This document shows positions 26,987 to 36,851 of a stretch of DNA of 64,000 bases, piece by piece. Each line of letters starts with the position of its first letter. Position 1 is the first letter of the stretch. Source of the stretch: Achromobacter pestifer (GTDB lineage Bacteria > Pseudomonadota > Gammaproteobacteria > Burkholderiales > Burkholderiaceae_B); assembly GCF_902859625.1 (NCBI RefSeq), contig NZ_CADIJX010000006.1, forward strand, positions 186,001 to 250,000. Direction: 5' to 3'. The translations under genes and the position numbers were made by a program. A model generated the notes under the pieces. That model had not been told where the DNA came from. It worked only from the letters and a program-made list of their open reading frames with translations, and searched no databases.

Positions 26987-28519
26987 GTGACGCTTGCCGT
27001 TCTAGCCAGCCGGGCACTCAGTGGGTTGCATGCGCACGCCGTCCGGGTTGAAACGCATCTGGGGCCGGGGTTGCCCAGCTTCAATGTCGTCGGATTGGTC
27101 GACACCGAGGTGCGCGAAAGTCGTGAGCGCGTGCGCGCCGCCATTCTCAATAGCGGCTTCGAGTTTCCGCCGGGCCGCATCACGGTGAATCTGTCGCCCG
27201 CTGACATTCCCAAGGAATCGGGCAGGTTCGATCTGCCCATCGCGCTGGGGTTGCTGCTGGCCTCGGGCCAGTTGGCCGCGCCCACCGACGGCGGCGATCC
27301 GGATCTGCCTGCACCTGACCCTTCCTTGGCTGGCCTGGTGCTGGCGGGTGAGTTGTCCTTGACCGGCGCGCTGGTGCCCGTGGCGGCCCCCTTGGTGATT
27401 GCGCTGAGTGTGGCGCGCGAGGCGCCGGACGCCACCCTGATCCTGCCGGCGGGCAGCGCGGAGCAGGCCGCTTGGGTGCCGGGGCTTAGCGTGCTGTCGG
27501 CTCGAAGCCTGGCGGACGTGGCGGCACACGTCACGGGTGCCAGCCGGTTGCCGGATGCGGTGCCCAAGGCGTGGCCGGTGCCACCGCCAGCACCATGCCT
27601 GTCGGACGTTCGGGGTCAGCCCGGCGCGCGGCGAGCGCTGGAGGTGGCGGCGGCCGGCGGCCATAGCCTGCTGATGATCGGGCCGCCCGGGGCGGGCAAG
27701 AGCATGCTGGCGTCCCGCCTGCCGGGGCTGTTGCCGCCCTTGGAACGTAGCCAGGCGCTGGAGGTCGCCGCCGTGGCCGCGCTGGCGGGGTTGCCCGAGG
27801 CGCTGATGGGCCATCCCCCGTTCCGGTCGCCGCACCATTCGGCGACGGTCGCGGCGTTGGTCGGCGGCGGCAGCCGTCCGCGTCCGGGCGAGATCAGTCT
27901 GGCCCACCACGGGGTCCTTTTTCTGGATGAGCTCCCGGAATTCAGCCGGCGCACCTTGGAAGCGCTGCGCGAACCGCTTGAGTCGGGCAGGGTGGTGATT
28001 GCCCGGGCGCTGCACGCGGCGCAATTTCCTGCCCGCTTTCAGCTGATTGCCGCCATGAATCCTTGCCCTTGCGGCTGGCGCGGCCATCCGGCGCGTGCTT
28101 GTGCATGCACGTCGGATCAGGTTGCGCGCTATGTGGGCAAGGTGTCTGGCCCCTTGCTGGATCGCATTGATCTGCATGTTGCGCTGCCGCCATCCGACCC
28201 CGAATCCATGAGAGGACCGCCCGGCGAGGCATCTGGCCCCGTTCAGGACCGCGTGATGCGTTGCCGCAGCCGCCAGCAAGACAGGCAGGGCAAGCCCAAC
28301 GCCGATTTGGCAGGGGCGGAACTGGAGCGGTTTTGCGTGATGGACAGCGAAGCGCAGGCCTTGCTGTTACAGGCTATGCGCCGTTTGGCGGGGTCGGGGC
28401 GGGCGCTGCACCGGGCGTTGCGGGTGGCGCGCACCATCGCCGACCTGGACGGTGAGGACGTGCTGGGCGCAAGGCATGTTGCGCAGGCGGTACAGTACCG
28501 GCGTCCGGGCGTATCATGA
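26987..28519 (+). CDS. comM: YifB/ComM-family Mg-chelatase-like AAA+ ATPase
   Basis: The 510-residue protein has a Lon-like N-terminal domain (VRVETHLGPGLPSFNVVGL; RITVNLSPADIPKESGRFDLPIALG). The AAA+ domain has Walker A GPPGAGKS and Walker B GVLFLDELPEF, and FRSPHHSATVAALVGGG is diagnostic. A Cys-rich stretch (NPCPCGWRGHPARACACT) precedes the C-terminal domain. ComM is a branch-migration helicase for natural transformation in several species. The GTG start has a GGGAG site. Confidence 0.95.
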   Translation: MTLAVLASRALSGLHAHAVRVETHLGPGLPSFNVVGLVDTEVRESRERVRAAILNSGFEFPPGRITVNLSPADIPKESGRFDLPIALGLLLASGQLAAPTDGGDPDLPAPDPSLAGLVLAGELSLTGALVPVAAPLVIALSVAREAPDATLILPAGSAEQAAWVPGLSVLSARSLADVAAHVTGASRLPDAVPKAWPVPPPAPCLSDVRGQPGARRALEVAAAGGHSLLMIGPPGAGKSMLASRLPGLLPPLERSQALEVAAVAALAGLPEALMGHPPFRSPHHSATVAALVGGGSRPRPGEISLAHHGVLFLDELPEFSRRTLEALREPLESGRVVIARALHAAQFPARFQLIAAMNPCPCGWRGHPARACACTSDQVARYVGKVSGPLLDRIDLHVALPPSDPESMRGPPGEASGPVQDRVMRCRSRQQDRQGKPNADLAGAELERFCVMDSEAQALLLQAMRRLAGSGRALHRALRVARTIADLDGEDVLGARHVAQAVQYRRPGVS

Positions 28520-28580
28520 GCGCCTGAATCCCCTGGCTTGGGGCCTGGTTCGATCTGCTTCGCTTTTTGCGCTGGCCGAC

Positions 28581-28610
28581 TCGACAAAGACCAGGAAATC
28601 ACCATATAAT
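28581..28610 (+). promoter_or_regulatory. Promoter of rpmI-rplT
   Basis: TCGACA, an 18-base spacer and a perfect TATAAT (28605-28610) suggest a strong sigma-70 promoter. Transcription would begin near 28617 and leave a leader of about 270 bases before rpmI. Confidence 0.8.
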
Positions 28611-28616
28611 CAAAGG

Positions 28617-28887
28617 CTTTCCCGGATCTCGGCCACTTTTTTGCCAAGAACCAGGAGAGGCCCGTGTCTGGCAGCAATGTCTTTCGTCGGGAGAGGTGCT
28701 GGAAAGTAGTGTCCCAGTAGTACCGCCAGCGATGCCTCAGCAATACCCCAGCAATACCCCAAGAAGTGGCAACAGGTTTACAAGTTTTGCCGTTGTTCGG
28801 TGCTAGCCCTCGGGCTTTTTGCCAGCAACGCCCAAGCACCTCGCGTCATGTCAAATCAACTACGAGTTTTTAGTTTAGGGAATCATC
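28617..28887 (+). other. Long untranslated leader of rpmI-rplT
   Basis: No convincing gene is seen. A small hairpin AGCC-CTCG-GGCT followed by TTTT at 28805-28820 resembles an attenuator. Ribosomal protein L20 is known to repress its own operon through leader RNA in E. coli and B. subtilis, so this leader may serve that purpose. That is inference from position and length. Confidence 0.5.
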
Positions 28888-29085
28888 ATGCCCAAGATGA
28901 AAACCAAGAAAAGCGCCTCCAAGCGCTTTAAGGTTCGCGGCAGCGGCTCCATCAAGCGTGGTCAGGCGTTCAAGCGCCACATTCTGACCAAGAAGACCAC
29001 CAAGGCCAAGCGTCAATTGCGCGGCTCGACGGCGGTTCATGAATCCAACGTGGCCTCCGTCAAGGCCATGATGCCTTTCGCTTGA
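28888..29085 (+). CDS. rpmI: 50S ribosomal protein L35
   Basis: The 65-residue, strongly basic protein begins [18 protein letters not shown], the L35 signature. It ends in the usual region VKAMMPFA. Length is normal. rplT follows after 15 bases, as in nearly all bacteria; infC is not upstream here. Confidence 0.98.
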   Translation: MPKMKTKKSASKRFKVRGSGSIKRGQAFKRHILTKKTTKAKRQLRGSTAVHESNVASVKAMMPFA

Positions 29086-29100
29086 TAAGGGAGATCTAAT

Positions 29101-29460
29101 ATGCCTCGCGTCAAACGCGGCGTAACTGCCCGCGCACGTCACAAGAAAGTCATTGCCGCCGCCAAGGGTTACCGTGGCCGCCGCGGTAATGTGTTCCGTA
29201 TTGCCAAGCAAGCAGTCATGCGCGCTGGCCAATACGCCTACCGCGACCGTCGTAACAAGAAGCGCACGTTCCGTGCTCTGTGGATCACGCGTATCAACGC
29301 AGCTGTCCGCGAACATGGCGTTAGCTACAGCGTGTTCATCGCTGGTCTGAAGAAGGCTTCGATCGAACTCGACCGTAAGGTCCTGGCCGATCTGGCCGTG
29401 CGCGACAAGGCCGGCTTTGCCGCCATCGTGCAGCAAGCCAAGGCTGCCTTGGCTGCCTGA
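29101..29460 (+). CDS. rplT: 50S ribosomal protein L20
   Basis: The 119-residue protein begins [18 protein letters not shown] and carries the L20 signature [18 protein letters not shown]. It is an assembly protein of the large subunit. In other bacteria it regulates rpmI-rplT expression through the mRNA leader. A terminator-like hairpin follows before pheS. Confidence 0.98.
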   Translation: MPRVKRGVTARARHKKVIAAAKGYRGRRGNVFRIAKQAVMRAGQYAYRDRRNKKRTFRALWITRINAAVREHGVSYSVFIAGLKKASIELDRKVLADLAVRDKAGFAAIVQQAKAALAA

Positions 29461-29488
29461 TCGCGCGCTTTAACTCACGCGCATCGCT

Positions 29489-29523
29489 GCAAACGGGGCT
29501 GTAATGGCCCCGTTTGCGTTTTG
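29489..29523 (+). terminator. Hairpin between rplT and pheS
   Basis: GCAAACGGGGC, loop TGTAATG, GCCCCGTTTGC form an 11-bp perfect stem followed by GTTTTG. It probably reduces readthrough from the ribosomal protein genes into pheST. No separate pheS promoter is obvious in the 76-base gap, so termination is likely partial. Confidence 0.72.
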
Positions 29524-29536
29524 AAGGCTGGATTTC

Positions 29537-30559
29537 ATGACTCTATTGGTTGACGACCTGGTCTCCCAGGCGCAAGAACGGTTCGCCGCGGCTACGGATG
29601 CCGCCGCGCTAGAGAACGCAAAGGCTCGATTCCTGGGGAAGGAAGGCGCACTGACCGTGCTGCTGAAAGGCCTGGGCAAACTCGATCCCGAGCAGAAGCG
29701 CGAGATGGGCGCCCGGATCAATCAGGCCAAGCAAAAAGTCGAAGAGCTCCTGAATTCGCGCCGCGCCGCATTGGTGCAGGCGGAACTGGATGCCCGACTG
29801 GCTTCTGAAACCATTGACGTCACCTTGCCGGGCCGCGGCCGCGTGCCGGGCGGCATCCATCCGGTGATCCGGACCTGGGAACGTGTGGAAGCCATCTTCC
29901 GTTCCATTGGCTTCGATGTGGCCGACGGCCCCGAAGTGGAAAATGACTGGACCAATTTCACCGCACTGAACAACCCGCTGGATCATCCGGCGCGTTCCAT
30001 GCAGGACACGTTCTACGTCGATATGAACGACGCTGACGGCCTGCCGCTGCTGCTGCGCACGCACACCAGCCCCATGCAGGTGCGTTACGCCCGCATGCAC
30101 AAGCCGCCCATCAAGGTCATCGCGCCGGGGCGCACCTATCGCGTCGACAGCGACGCCACGCACTCGCCCATGTTCCACCAGGTGGAAGGGCTGTGGATCG
30201 CCGAGGACATCTCGTTTGCCGATCTGAAGGGCGTGTACACCGATTTCCTGCGTTGCTTCTTTGAAAGCGACGATCTCGTCGTGCGCTTCCGTCCGTCGTT
30301 CTTCCCGTTCACGGAGCCGTCCGCCGAAATCGACATGATGTTCACCTCGGGTCCCAACCGTGGCCGCTGGCTGGAAATTTCCGGCTCGGGCCAGGTGCAC
30401 CCTGAAGTGGTGCGGAATTTTGGTCTTGATCCCGAACGCTACATCGGCTTTGCCTTTGGTTCCGGACTGGAGCGCCTGACGATGTTGCGCTATGGCGTCA
30501 ACGATCTGCGCCAGTTCTACGAAGGCGATTTGCGCTTCTTGCGCCAGTTCAACGAATAA
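29537..30559 (+). CDS. pheS: Phenylalanyl-tRNA synthetase alpha chain
   Basis: The 340-residue catalytic subunit of the alpha2-beta2 enzyme has an N-terminal coiled coil (residues 1-85). The class II catalytic domain follows ([66 protein letters not shown]). Length is normal. pheT follows after 13 bases. Confidence 0.98.
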   Translation: MTLLVDDLVSQAQERFAAATDAAALENAKARFLGKEGALTVLLKGLGKLDPEQKREMGARINQAKQKVEELLNSRRAALVQAELDARLASETIDVTLPGRGRVPGGIHPVIRTWERVEAIFRSIGFDVADGPEVENDWTNFTALNNPLDHPARSMQDTFYVDMNDADGLPLLLRTHTSPMQVRYARMHKPPIKVIAPGRTYRVDSDATHSPMFHQVEGLWIAEDISFADLKGVYTDFLRCFFESDDLVVRFRPSFFPFTEPSAEIDMMFTSGPNRGRWLEISGSGQVHPEVVRNFGLDPERYIGFAFGSGLERLTMLRYGVNDLRQFYEGDLRFLRQFNE

Positions 30560-30572
30560 CAGACGGCTGATC

Positions 30573-32990
30573 ATGCAATTTCCCGAATCCTGGCTGCGTA
30601 CGCTGGTCAACCCTCCGATCGCAACCGATGAACTCGCGCACCGGCTCACGATGGCCGGCCTGGAAGTCGAAGACACCGCGCCCGCCGCACCCGCCTTCAC
30701 CGGCGTGGTCGTGGGCCATATCGTCGATATCGCGCCGCACCCTGACGCGGACAAACTGCGTGTCTGCCAAGTGGACGACGGTTCCGGCGAGCGCCTGCAA
30801 ATCGTGTGCGGTGCGCCCAATGCGGCCGCTGGCCTGAAAGTGCCGCTGGCCCGCGTGGGTGCGGAACTGCCCGGCGGCATGAAGATTGGCGTGGCCAAGA
30901 TGCGCGGCGTGCAATCGTCGGGCATGTTGTGCTCGGCACGCGAACTCGGCCTGTCGCAAGATCACGCCGGCTTGCTGGAACTGCCCGCCGACATGGTTCC
31001 CGGTCAGTCCATCCGCGAAGCGCTGGATCTGGACGACACGCTCTTCACGCTCAAGCTCACGCCGAACCGCGCCGACTGCCTGTCGATCCTGGGCGTGGCG
31101 CGCGAAGTGGCTGCTCTGACGGGTGCGCCGCTGTCCGTGCCCACGGCCGTTGCCGTGCCCGTGACGCTGGACGAGCGCCTGCCCGTCAAGATTGAAGCCC
31201 CCGATCTTTGCGGCCGTTTCGGCGGCCGTGTGATTCGTGGCGTGAACGCCCGTGCGGCAACGCCGGACTGGATGAAGAGCCGTCTTGAGCGCGCCGGGCA
31301 GCGTTCGCTGTCGGCGCTGGTGGACATCTCCAACTACGTCATGCTGGAGCTGGGCCGTCCGTCGCACGTGTTCGACCTGGACAAGATTGGCGGCGATGTC
31401 AGCGTGCGTTGGGCGCATGAAGGCGAAACGCTTGAACTGTTGAACGGCCAGACCATCACGCTGGACCCGAAGGTCGGCGTGGTGGTGGCAGGCGATCAGG
31501 TGGAAAGCCTGGCCGGCATCATGGGTGGCGAAGCCACCTCGGTCACGCTGGATACGCAGAACATCTACCTGGAAGCCGCGTTCTGGTGGCCGCAAGCCAT
31601 CGCTGGCCGCGCGCGCCGGTACAAGTTCAGTTCGGAAGCCAGCCACCGCTTTGAACGCGGCGTTGACTACGCCAGCATCCCTGAGCATCTTGAATTCATC
31701 ACGCGCCTGATCATCGACATCTGCGGTGGCCAGGCGGGTCCGATCGACGACCAGATCGTCAACCTGCCGGCTCGTCCGCCCGTGCGCATGCGCCTGGCTC
31801 GTTGCCATCGCGTGCTGGGCGTGCCCGTCACGCAGGAACAGGTTGCCAAGATCTTCGGCAGCCTGGGTCTGGAATTCACGGTTGAAGGCGATGACTTCAT
31901 CGTCAGCCCGCCTTCGTATCGCTTCGATCTTGAGATTGAAGAAGACCTGATCGAGGAAGTGGCCCGCATCTACGGTTTCGAGAGCATTCCCGACGTGCCG
32001 CCGATGGCGCGCGCCAAGATGTTCTCGCAGCCCGAAGTGCATCGCGGCGCACATGCGCTGCGTCGCCTGATCGCTGCGCAGGACTATCAGGAAGTGGTGA
32101 ATTACAGCTTCGTTGAAGCGGATTGGGAGCGCGACTACGCTGGCAACGATACGCCGGTGCGCCTGGTGAACCCGATTGCAAGCCATCTGTCGGTCATGCG
32201 TTCCAGCTTGATTGGCAGCTTGGTGGCCAACATCCGCCACAACGCCAACCGCAAGCAATCGCGGGTGCGCCTGTTTGAGTTGGGCCGCGTGTTCTTGCGC
32301 GATGCCTCCGCTCAGGACGGCCCGCTGGAAGTCGCTGGCGTTCGTCAGCCGATGCGCTTGTCGGGCGCGGCCTGGGGGCCGGCAGTGGAAGAGCAGTGGG
32401 GCGCCGCAACGCGCCAAGTGGATTTCTACGACGTGAAGATGGATGTCGAGGCGCTGTTCGGCGCACGCGGCCGCCGTCTGCGTTTTGATGCCGCGGCCCA
32501 TCCCGCGCTGCATCCGGGCCGCAGCGCCCGTATCGAACTGGACGGCAAGCAAGTCGGTTGGATCGGCGAACTGCACCCGCGTTGGGCGCAGCAAGCGGAT
32601 CTGGCGCATGCGCCTGTCGTGTTTGAATTGGACGTGGACGCTTTGTCCGAAGGCGAATTGCCGCAGGTGCGAGAACTCTCGCGCCAGCCGGTGGTGGTGC
32701 GCGATCTGGCCTTGTGGGTGGATGCTCCCGTGTCCACGCAAGCGATGCTGGACACCGTGGCCGCTGCCGTCAAGGCGGATGCGCAACTGGCCGTGGTGCA
32801 GGACGTGCGCGTGTTCGACGTGTGGCGCGAGAAGGCCCACGGTAGCGAGCCCGTCTCCGAGAAAAGCCTTGCTTTCCGTTTCTGGCTACAGGACACTGAG
32901 GTCACTCTGGACGAAGCCCGTGTGGCGGATTGCCTGTCCCGCATCAAGGATGCATTGGTCAGTGCTCACGGCGCGCGCCAGCGTGCTTGA
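30573..32990 (+). CDS. pheT: Phenylalanyl-tRNA synthetase beta chain
   Basis: The protein has 805 residues from [12 protein letters not shown]; the longer frame upstream overlaps pheS and is not used. The order is an N-terminal EMAP-like tRNA-binding domain ([20 protein letters not shown]), B3/B4 editing domain, B5 domain, catalytic-like core ([33 protein letters not shown]) and C-terminal FDX-ACB domain. It pairs with PheS to form the active enzyme. ihfA follows. Confidence 0.98.
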   Translation: MQFPESWLRTLVNPPIATDELAHRLTMAGLEVEDTAPAAPAFTGVVVGHIVDIAPHPDADKLRVCQVDDGSGERLQIVCGAPNAAAGLKVPLARVGAELPGGMKIGVAKMRGVQSSGMLCSARELGLSQDHAGLLELPADMVPGQSIREALDLDDTLFTLKLTPNRADCLSILGVAREVAALTGAPLSVPTAVAVPVTLDERLPVKIEAPDLCGRFGGRVIRGVNARAATPDWMKSRLERAGQRSLSALVDISNYVMLELGRPSHVFDLDKIGGDVSVRWAHEGETLELLNGQTITLDPKVGVVVAGDQVESLAGIMGGEATSVTLDTQNIYLEAAFWWPQAIAGRARRYKFSSEASHRFERGVDYASIPEHLEFITRLIIDICGGQAGPIDDQIVNLPARPPVRMRLARCHRVLGVPVTQEQVAKIFGSLGLEFTVEGDDFIVSPPSYRFDLEIEEDLIEEVARIYGFESIPDVPPMARAKMFSQPEVHRGAHALRRLIAAQDYQEVVNYSFVEADWERDYAGNDTPVRLVNPIASHLSVMRSSLIGSLVANIRHNANRKQSRVRLFELGRVFLRDASAQDGPLEVAGVRQPMRLSGAAWGPAVEEQWGAATRQVDFYDVKMDVEALFGARGRRLRFDAAAHPALHPGRSARIELDGKQVGWIGELHPRWAQQADLAHAPVVFELDVDALSEGELPQVRELSRQPVVVRDLALWVDAPVSTQAMLDTVAAAVKADAQLAVVQDVRVFDVWREKAHGSEPVSEKSLAFRFWLQDTEVTLDEARVADCLSRIKDALVSAHGARQRA

Positions 32991-33005
32991 ACCATGGGGA
33001 ACAGT

Positions 33006-33335
33006 ATGCTTGCTGCCGAGCCGCGCACGTTGACCAAGGCTGAGCTGGCCGAGCTGCTCTTCGAGCGGGTCGGCCTGAACAAGCGCGAAGCCAAGGACAT
33101 CGTCGACACGTTCTTCGAGGAAATCCGCGATGCCCTGGCTCGCGGAGACTCGGTCAAGCTTTCGGGCTTTGGCAATTTCCAGGTGCGCGACAAGCCACCC
33201 CGTCCGGGACGCAATCCCAAGACTGGCGAGACCATTCCCATCGCCGCACGCCGCGTGGTTACGTTCCATGCGAGTCAAAAACTCAAGAGTGTGGTGGAGC
33301 AGGCGACGCCCACTGCACCCGACGCCGAGGAGTGA
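33006..33335 (+). CDS. ihfA: Integration host factor alpha subunit
   Basis: The protein has 109 residues from [19 protein letters not shown]; the ATG at 33006 has GGGGA at good spacing, while ATG 32994 is an alternative. The DNA-bending arm motif [20 protein letters not shown] and the helical body [13 protein letters not shown] are intact. IHF supports sigma-54 promoters and recombination. The pheT-ihfA-merR order is widespread. Confidence 0.96.
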   Translation: MLAAEPRTLTKAELAELLFERVGLNKREAKDIVDTFFEEIRDALARGDSVKLSGFGNFQVRDKPPRPGRNPKTGETIPIAARRVVTFHASQKLKSVVEQATPTAPDAEE

Positions 33336-33393
33336 TACGCTTTGTCGGTAATTGTTATCGGCATCCGGCACCCTCGCGGCATAAAATTCGCTT

Positions 33394-33828
33394 ATGACAC
33401 GTACTGAACCCACCGTTACCTTACCGCCCATTCCCGCCAAGCGTTACTTCACCATTGGTGAAGTCAGCGAGTTGTGTGGCGTCAAGCCCCACGTCTTGCG
33501 GTACTGGGAACAGGAATTCACGCAGCTCAAGCCGGTGAAGCGGCGCGGCAACCGCCGCTACTATCAGCATCACGAAGTGCTGCTGATTCGCCGCATCCGT
33601 TCCTTGCTGTACGAGCAAGGCTTCACGATCAGCGGCGCGCGCAATCGCCTTGGCGATGCACGCGATATGCCGCATGATCAAGACGCCGCCGTGCGCTTGT
33701 CGGGCGCCGAGATGCAAGCCTTGCGCAATGAGCTTGGCAACGTGTCGACGATGCTGGCCGACGCCTTGGGCCTACCGGCAAACGCAGGTACCAATGCAAG
33801 CGGCGCCAGCGTCGGCTCTACGGTCTAA
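33394..33828 (+). CDS. MerR-family regulator
   Basis: The 144-residue protein has an N-terminal winged helix (YFTIGEVSELCGVKPHVLRYWEQEF) and the MerR wing (RRYYQHHEVLLIRRIRSLLYEQGFTI). There is no metal-binding Cys cluster in its C-terminus. This gene regularly follows ihfA and precedes a tRNA-Pro gene in proteobacteria. Its target is not known. Confidence 0.93.
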   Translation: MTRTEPTVTLPPIPAKRYFTIGEVSELCGVKPHVLRYWEQEFTQLKPVKRRGNRRYYQHHEVLLIRRIRSLLYEQGFTISGARNRLGDARDMPHDQDAAVRLSGAEMQALRNELGNVSTMLADALGLPANAGTNASGASVGSTV

Positions 33829-34041
33829 GCGCTGAATTCATTGTTGTCCAAGATCATTTGATCGAATGTAGTACCCGCGACGCACGTTGCTCTTGAAGCG
33901 ATAGGCGTTGCGGGCAAGCAGTACGTTGTGCCGGGTGCGCCGGTTTGCATGAGGTTGGTGCAAGCGACGAACATGGGGCGCAAATTATTTTGAGTATTCA
34001 GCACTTTTTTTGCACCAATGCGTGCAAACTAAAATTTGTTC

Positions 34042-34050
34042 TGCTATACT
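34042..34050 (+). promoter_or_regulatory. Promoter of tRNA-Pro
   Basis: TGCTATACT is an extended -10 element ending 10 bases before the tRNA. No clear -35 is seen. Confidence 0.6.
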
Positions 34051-34058
34051 CTTTTTCT

Positions 34059-34137
<79 letters not shown>

Positions 34138-34145
34138 GAAGTTCC

Positions 34146-34180
34146 AAGGCCGTTAGTGAGAAATCACTAACGGCCTTTCT
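34146..34180 (+). terminator. Terminator of tRNA-Pro
   Basis: AAGGCCGTTAGTGA, tetraloop GAAA, TCACTAACGGCCTT and a short T-run form a 14-bp perfect stem nine bases after the tRNA. Confidence 0.92.
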
Positions 34181-34273
34181 CATTGGTTTTTTGGTTTTTG
34201 CACGTTGCTGTGGGTCGTGTGGTGGTTGTCTGTGTTGTGGTCGGTCGAGGTCTAGCGTTACGCCGAAGGTTTT

Positions 34274-34636
34274 CTACGGCGCCGCGTTCCGGACCTTGCG
34301 CGCGAACACCACGCTTAGCGATTGATCCGCGGTTTGCTTGAACGTCACATCGGCGTTCGCACGGCCCAGCGAGGCCGCCGCCAGGCACAGTACCCACAAG
34401 CTGCCAAGCAGCGGGATTGCGGCAATCATCTGGCTTGGCACACTAGCAAACGGATTGGAAGGCGCATTCAAGTACCGATGCGTCAATCCTGCGTGCGCAA
34501 GCCAGGCATAGGCCATTTGCAAGGTGCCATTCATGTCGCTCACGTTCTCAAGGAAAAAGTCCTTGCGCGCGCTGAGCAGGGCGGCCAGATCCCCTTCATT
34601 CATCCGATTCAGAAAGTAGGTCCGCGAAAGCGTCAT
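34274..34636 (-). CDS. Unknown small membrane protein
   Basis: The 120-residue protein has an N-terminal helical part (SRTYFLNRMNEGDLAALL). One central hydrophobic segment (MIAAIPLLGSLWVLCLAAASL, about residues 70-90) is followed by a polar tail. No family is recognised. It is divergent from the two membrane paralogues on its right. Confidence 0.6.
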   Translation of the reverse strand: MTLSRTYFLNRMNEGDLAALLSARKDFFLENVSDMNGTLQMAYAWLAHAGLTHRYLNAPSNPFASVPSQMIAAIPLLGSLWVLCLAAASLGRANADVTFKQTADQSLSVVFARKVRNAAP

Positions 34637-34783
34637 AGGAGCGTCCTTGAGATGCCGCGTCGTCGTAGTTCAGCGAGCCCTGGCTTGTCGTGCATTTTGT
34701 TGCCGTGTACTTTCTTGCCTTGAATGCGGCAAAGCCAGATGCTGGTATAACAGACCGCCCACATTTTCGAGCAAAGGTACGCT

Positions 34784-35548
34784 GTGTCCCGCACACTCAC
34801 TGCAAGTCGTCTTATTGCGTTGACGGTACAGGCTATCAGGCGGCAGGGCGGCCAGATGTTGACGGCCGCGCCGTGCTCCCTGGCCGTGTTTGTCGTGACG
34901 TTGCCGGTCGCCTTGATTCTTACCCGGTATGCCGGGTCGTACTTGCCCCTGTTTCTGTTGCTGGCCGTGCTCAATATGGTGGCCCTGGCGCGCGTGACAT
35001 TGGCTTGGTATCGAATGACGATCCTGGAAGGGGCGGTCTATGCCTGGACACCATGGGGAGGCCGTGCTCGGGCCAGATATCTGATCGTGCTGGTACTGCT
35101 TATCGCCGTGGCGGCCGCCTTGCTGCAAACGACAGGCGACATCCCATATATGGTTTATGTCGTGCTGAGCGAGAACAGCGAAGTCCTGTTTTACTGCGTG
35201 CTGTTCGTCGTGCTCGTGCTTGTGTGGACGCCTTTCATGTACTTGGGCTCGGTAGGTTTGCTGAGCTTGGCGCACATGGCGGTAACGGGCAAGCTTGAAT
35301 ACGCGAGCATGCGCCCGTCGATGCGATTCAAGCGTTGGCCGTTGATGGCGGCGTTATGCCTGCTGATGGCTTGCGCTGGCGTGACGCGCTCAATGCTGAC
35401 CGATTACGGGAAGATCTGGTCCACCGATAATCTTGGCTATGGGGTGTTGGGCATGCTGCTTTGCATCATCCTGGCAGGCGTGGTGACCGTGATGAGTGCG
35501 GTCGCTTATCGCGAATCCAGGCGCGTGGCGGCGCTGGAATCGGTATGA
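34784..35548 (+). CDS. Unknown membrane protein, paralogue 1 of a tandem pair
   Basis: The 254-residue protein has about five to six membrane segments and a GTG start. It shares with the next gene LxASR near the N-terminus, a TAAP/RAAP turn before the first helix, VFVVTLPVALIL versus VFVLTLPLTLLL, ALARVTLAWYR versus ALARISVAWHR, and the same end AVAYRES. These show an old tandem duplication. No known family is recognised. Confidence 0.75.
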   Translation: MSRTLTASRLIALTVQAIRRQGGQMLTAAPCSLAVFVVTLPVALILTRYAGSYLPLFLLLAVLNMVALARVTLAWYRMTILEGAVYAWTPWGGRARARYLIVLVLLIAVAAALLQTTGDIPYMVYVVLSENSEVLFYCVLFVVLVLVWTPFMYLGSVGLLSLAHMAVTGKLEYASMRPSMRFKRWPLMAALCLLMACAGVTRSMLTDYGKIWSTDNLGYGVLGMLLCIILAGVVTVMSAVAYRESRRVAALESV

Positions 35549-35589
35549 CCACGGCGGATGAGTCCGCATCTCTTGCGTAAAGGAATCTT

Positions 35590-36351
35590 GTGTCGACCAA
35601 ACTTAAAGCAAGCCGTTATCTCGCCTTATCGGCAGCCACGCTCAAGCAACGGGCGGGCGACCTGTTCAGGGCCGCCCCGTGGGCGTTTGGCGTGTTTGTG
35701 CTGACGTTGCCGCTGACGCTGCTATTGCCGCATCTGAGCTTGGTCGCCACGGGGTTTTTGCTGGTAGGCGTCATCAACGTGCTGGCCTTGGCGCGCATAT
35801 CGGTTGCGTGGCATCGGGATATCCTCTCGGACGGCCGGAGCGGCAGGGCGGGGTGGCGATTGGACCGGGCCGAGTGGAAGTATTTCGCGTTGCTGGCGCT
35901 GTTTATCGCGGTGGTGTTGGCCGTGGTGTATGCCACCAGCCGAGTGCCAATCCTCATTTACTTTTCATTGAACCGCGGTGGCGATACGGTGTTCTTTATC
36001 AGCCTGTTCCTGGCGCTCGCAGCGATTTGGGGGCCCGTGCTGTATCTGGCCGCGACCTTTGCGCAAAGCCTGCCCAGGGTTGCCGTATCGGGCACGTATG
36101 AATTCTTGCGGGTGCGCCGAGCCAGTCGCGTCAGCGCGTGGCCGCTGATGAGCATGCTGTTCCTGCTGGCGGTATTTCTGGCGTTCACGGGCGGCTACTT
36201 GTCCGTGGGCGTATCCAAGATGTCGGCGACTGCGATTGCGCTGGGCATATTGGGCATCTTGGTTTGCACCGCGCAGGTGATGATGACAACGGCGATGTGC
36301 GCTGTTGCCTATCGCGAATCGACCGTAAACGTCGCCAGCGCCGGAAGCTAG
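35590..36351 (+). CDS. Unknown membrane protein, paralogue 2 of a tandem pair
   Basis: The 253-residue, multi-pass protein is related to the gene 41 bases upstream and also uses GTG. The cytoplasmic loop after the second helix is longer in charged residues (SDGRSGRAGWRLDRAEWKY). The stop TAG overlaps the stop of the convergent LprI-like gene in a shared CTAG. The two paralogues could form a heteromeric membrane complex, which is only inference from their arrangement. Confidence 0.75.
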   Translation: MSTKLKASRYLALSAATLKQRAGDLFRAAPWAFGVFVLTLPLTLLLPHLSLVATGFLLVGVINVLALARISVAWHRDILSDGRSGRAGWRLDRAEWKYFALLALFIAVVLAVVYATSRVPILIYFSLNRGGDTVFFISLFLALAAIWGPVLYLAATFAQSLPRVAVSGTYEFLRVRRASRVSAWPLMSMLFLLAVFLAFTGGYLSVGVSKMSATAIALGILGILVCTAQVMMTTAMCAVAYRESTVNVASAGS

Positions 36352-36737
36352 TCTCCCAGCAGCTCACGCAATTCGTCGGCTCTTTGAATATTGAGCAGCA
36401 TGGGGCAATACCCGAACATCGGTGAGCCCACATACGACGTGGCCAGATCACACTGACCATTGCGGTAGACCAGCCAGGCCTTCTGGGTTTGTTCCAGCTT
36501 GTCGGCGTCTTCCTGCGATTGCTGCGCCAAGCGCGCGTGCAATTTGCCATACAGCGCGTTGATTTCCGACTTCACGGATGCCGACACCGAACTGGAGCAA
36601 TCAAGCACCGAGGTGTTGTTGGTGGCGCCGGCGTCCGACAGGCATTGATCGTATTGGGCGCTGTAGTCTTTTGCGTTGGCGGCCGTGGCCGTGGCGGCCA
36701 TCAGCATCAAGGAAAGGGCGGTTAGCGTGCGGATCAT
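36348..36737 (-). CDS. LprI/DUF1311-family secreted protein
   Basis: The 129-residue protein has a Sec signal (MIRTLTALSLMLMAATATA). The DUF1311 domain follows: YDQCLSDAGATNNTSVLDC, then EQTQKAWLVYRNGQCDLA, with paired Cys expected to form disulfides. Some members (LprI) inhibit lysozyme, which would protect the cell wall in the periplasm. The function here is inferred from the family only. Confidence 0.85.
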   Translation of the reverse strand: MIRTLTALSLMLMAATATAANAKDYSAQYDQCLSDAGATNNTSVLDCSSSVSASVKSEINALYGKLHARLAQQSQEDADKLEQTQKAWLVYRNGQCDLATSYVGSPMFGYCPMLLNIQRADELRELLGD

Positions 36738-36851
36738 GGGCGTCTGTGGTGGGGGTTGTGCTGGATATCAGTTTCCCATGCGCGTGTCGTGTTGTGGGCG
36801 GCAAGGGTATATTGTTCGCATCGATATTTTCATGGCCAACTGCTGACCGTC

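Noticed and set aside
29504-29524. Mini-frame MAPFAF with two Phe codons before pheS, like a Phe leader peptide
   Set aside because: It lies within the loop and 3' arm of the hairpin rather than ahead of it. Stalling there could not create an alternative upstream pairing, and only two Phe codons occur. Chance is the simpler view.
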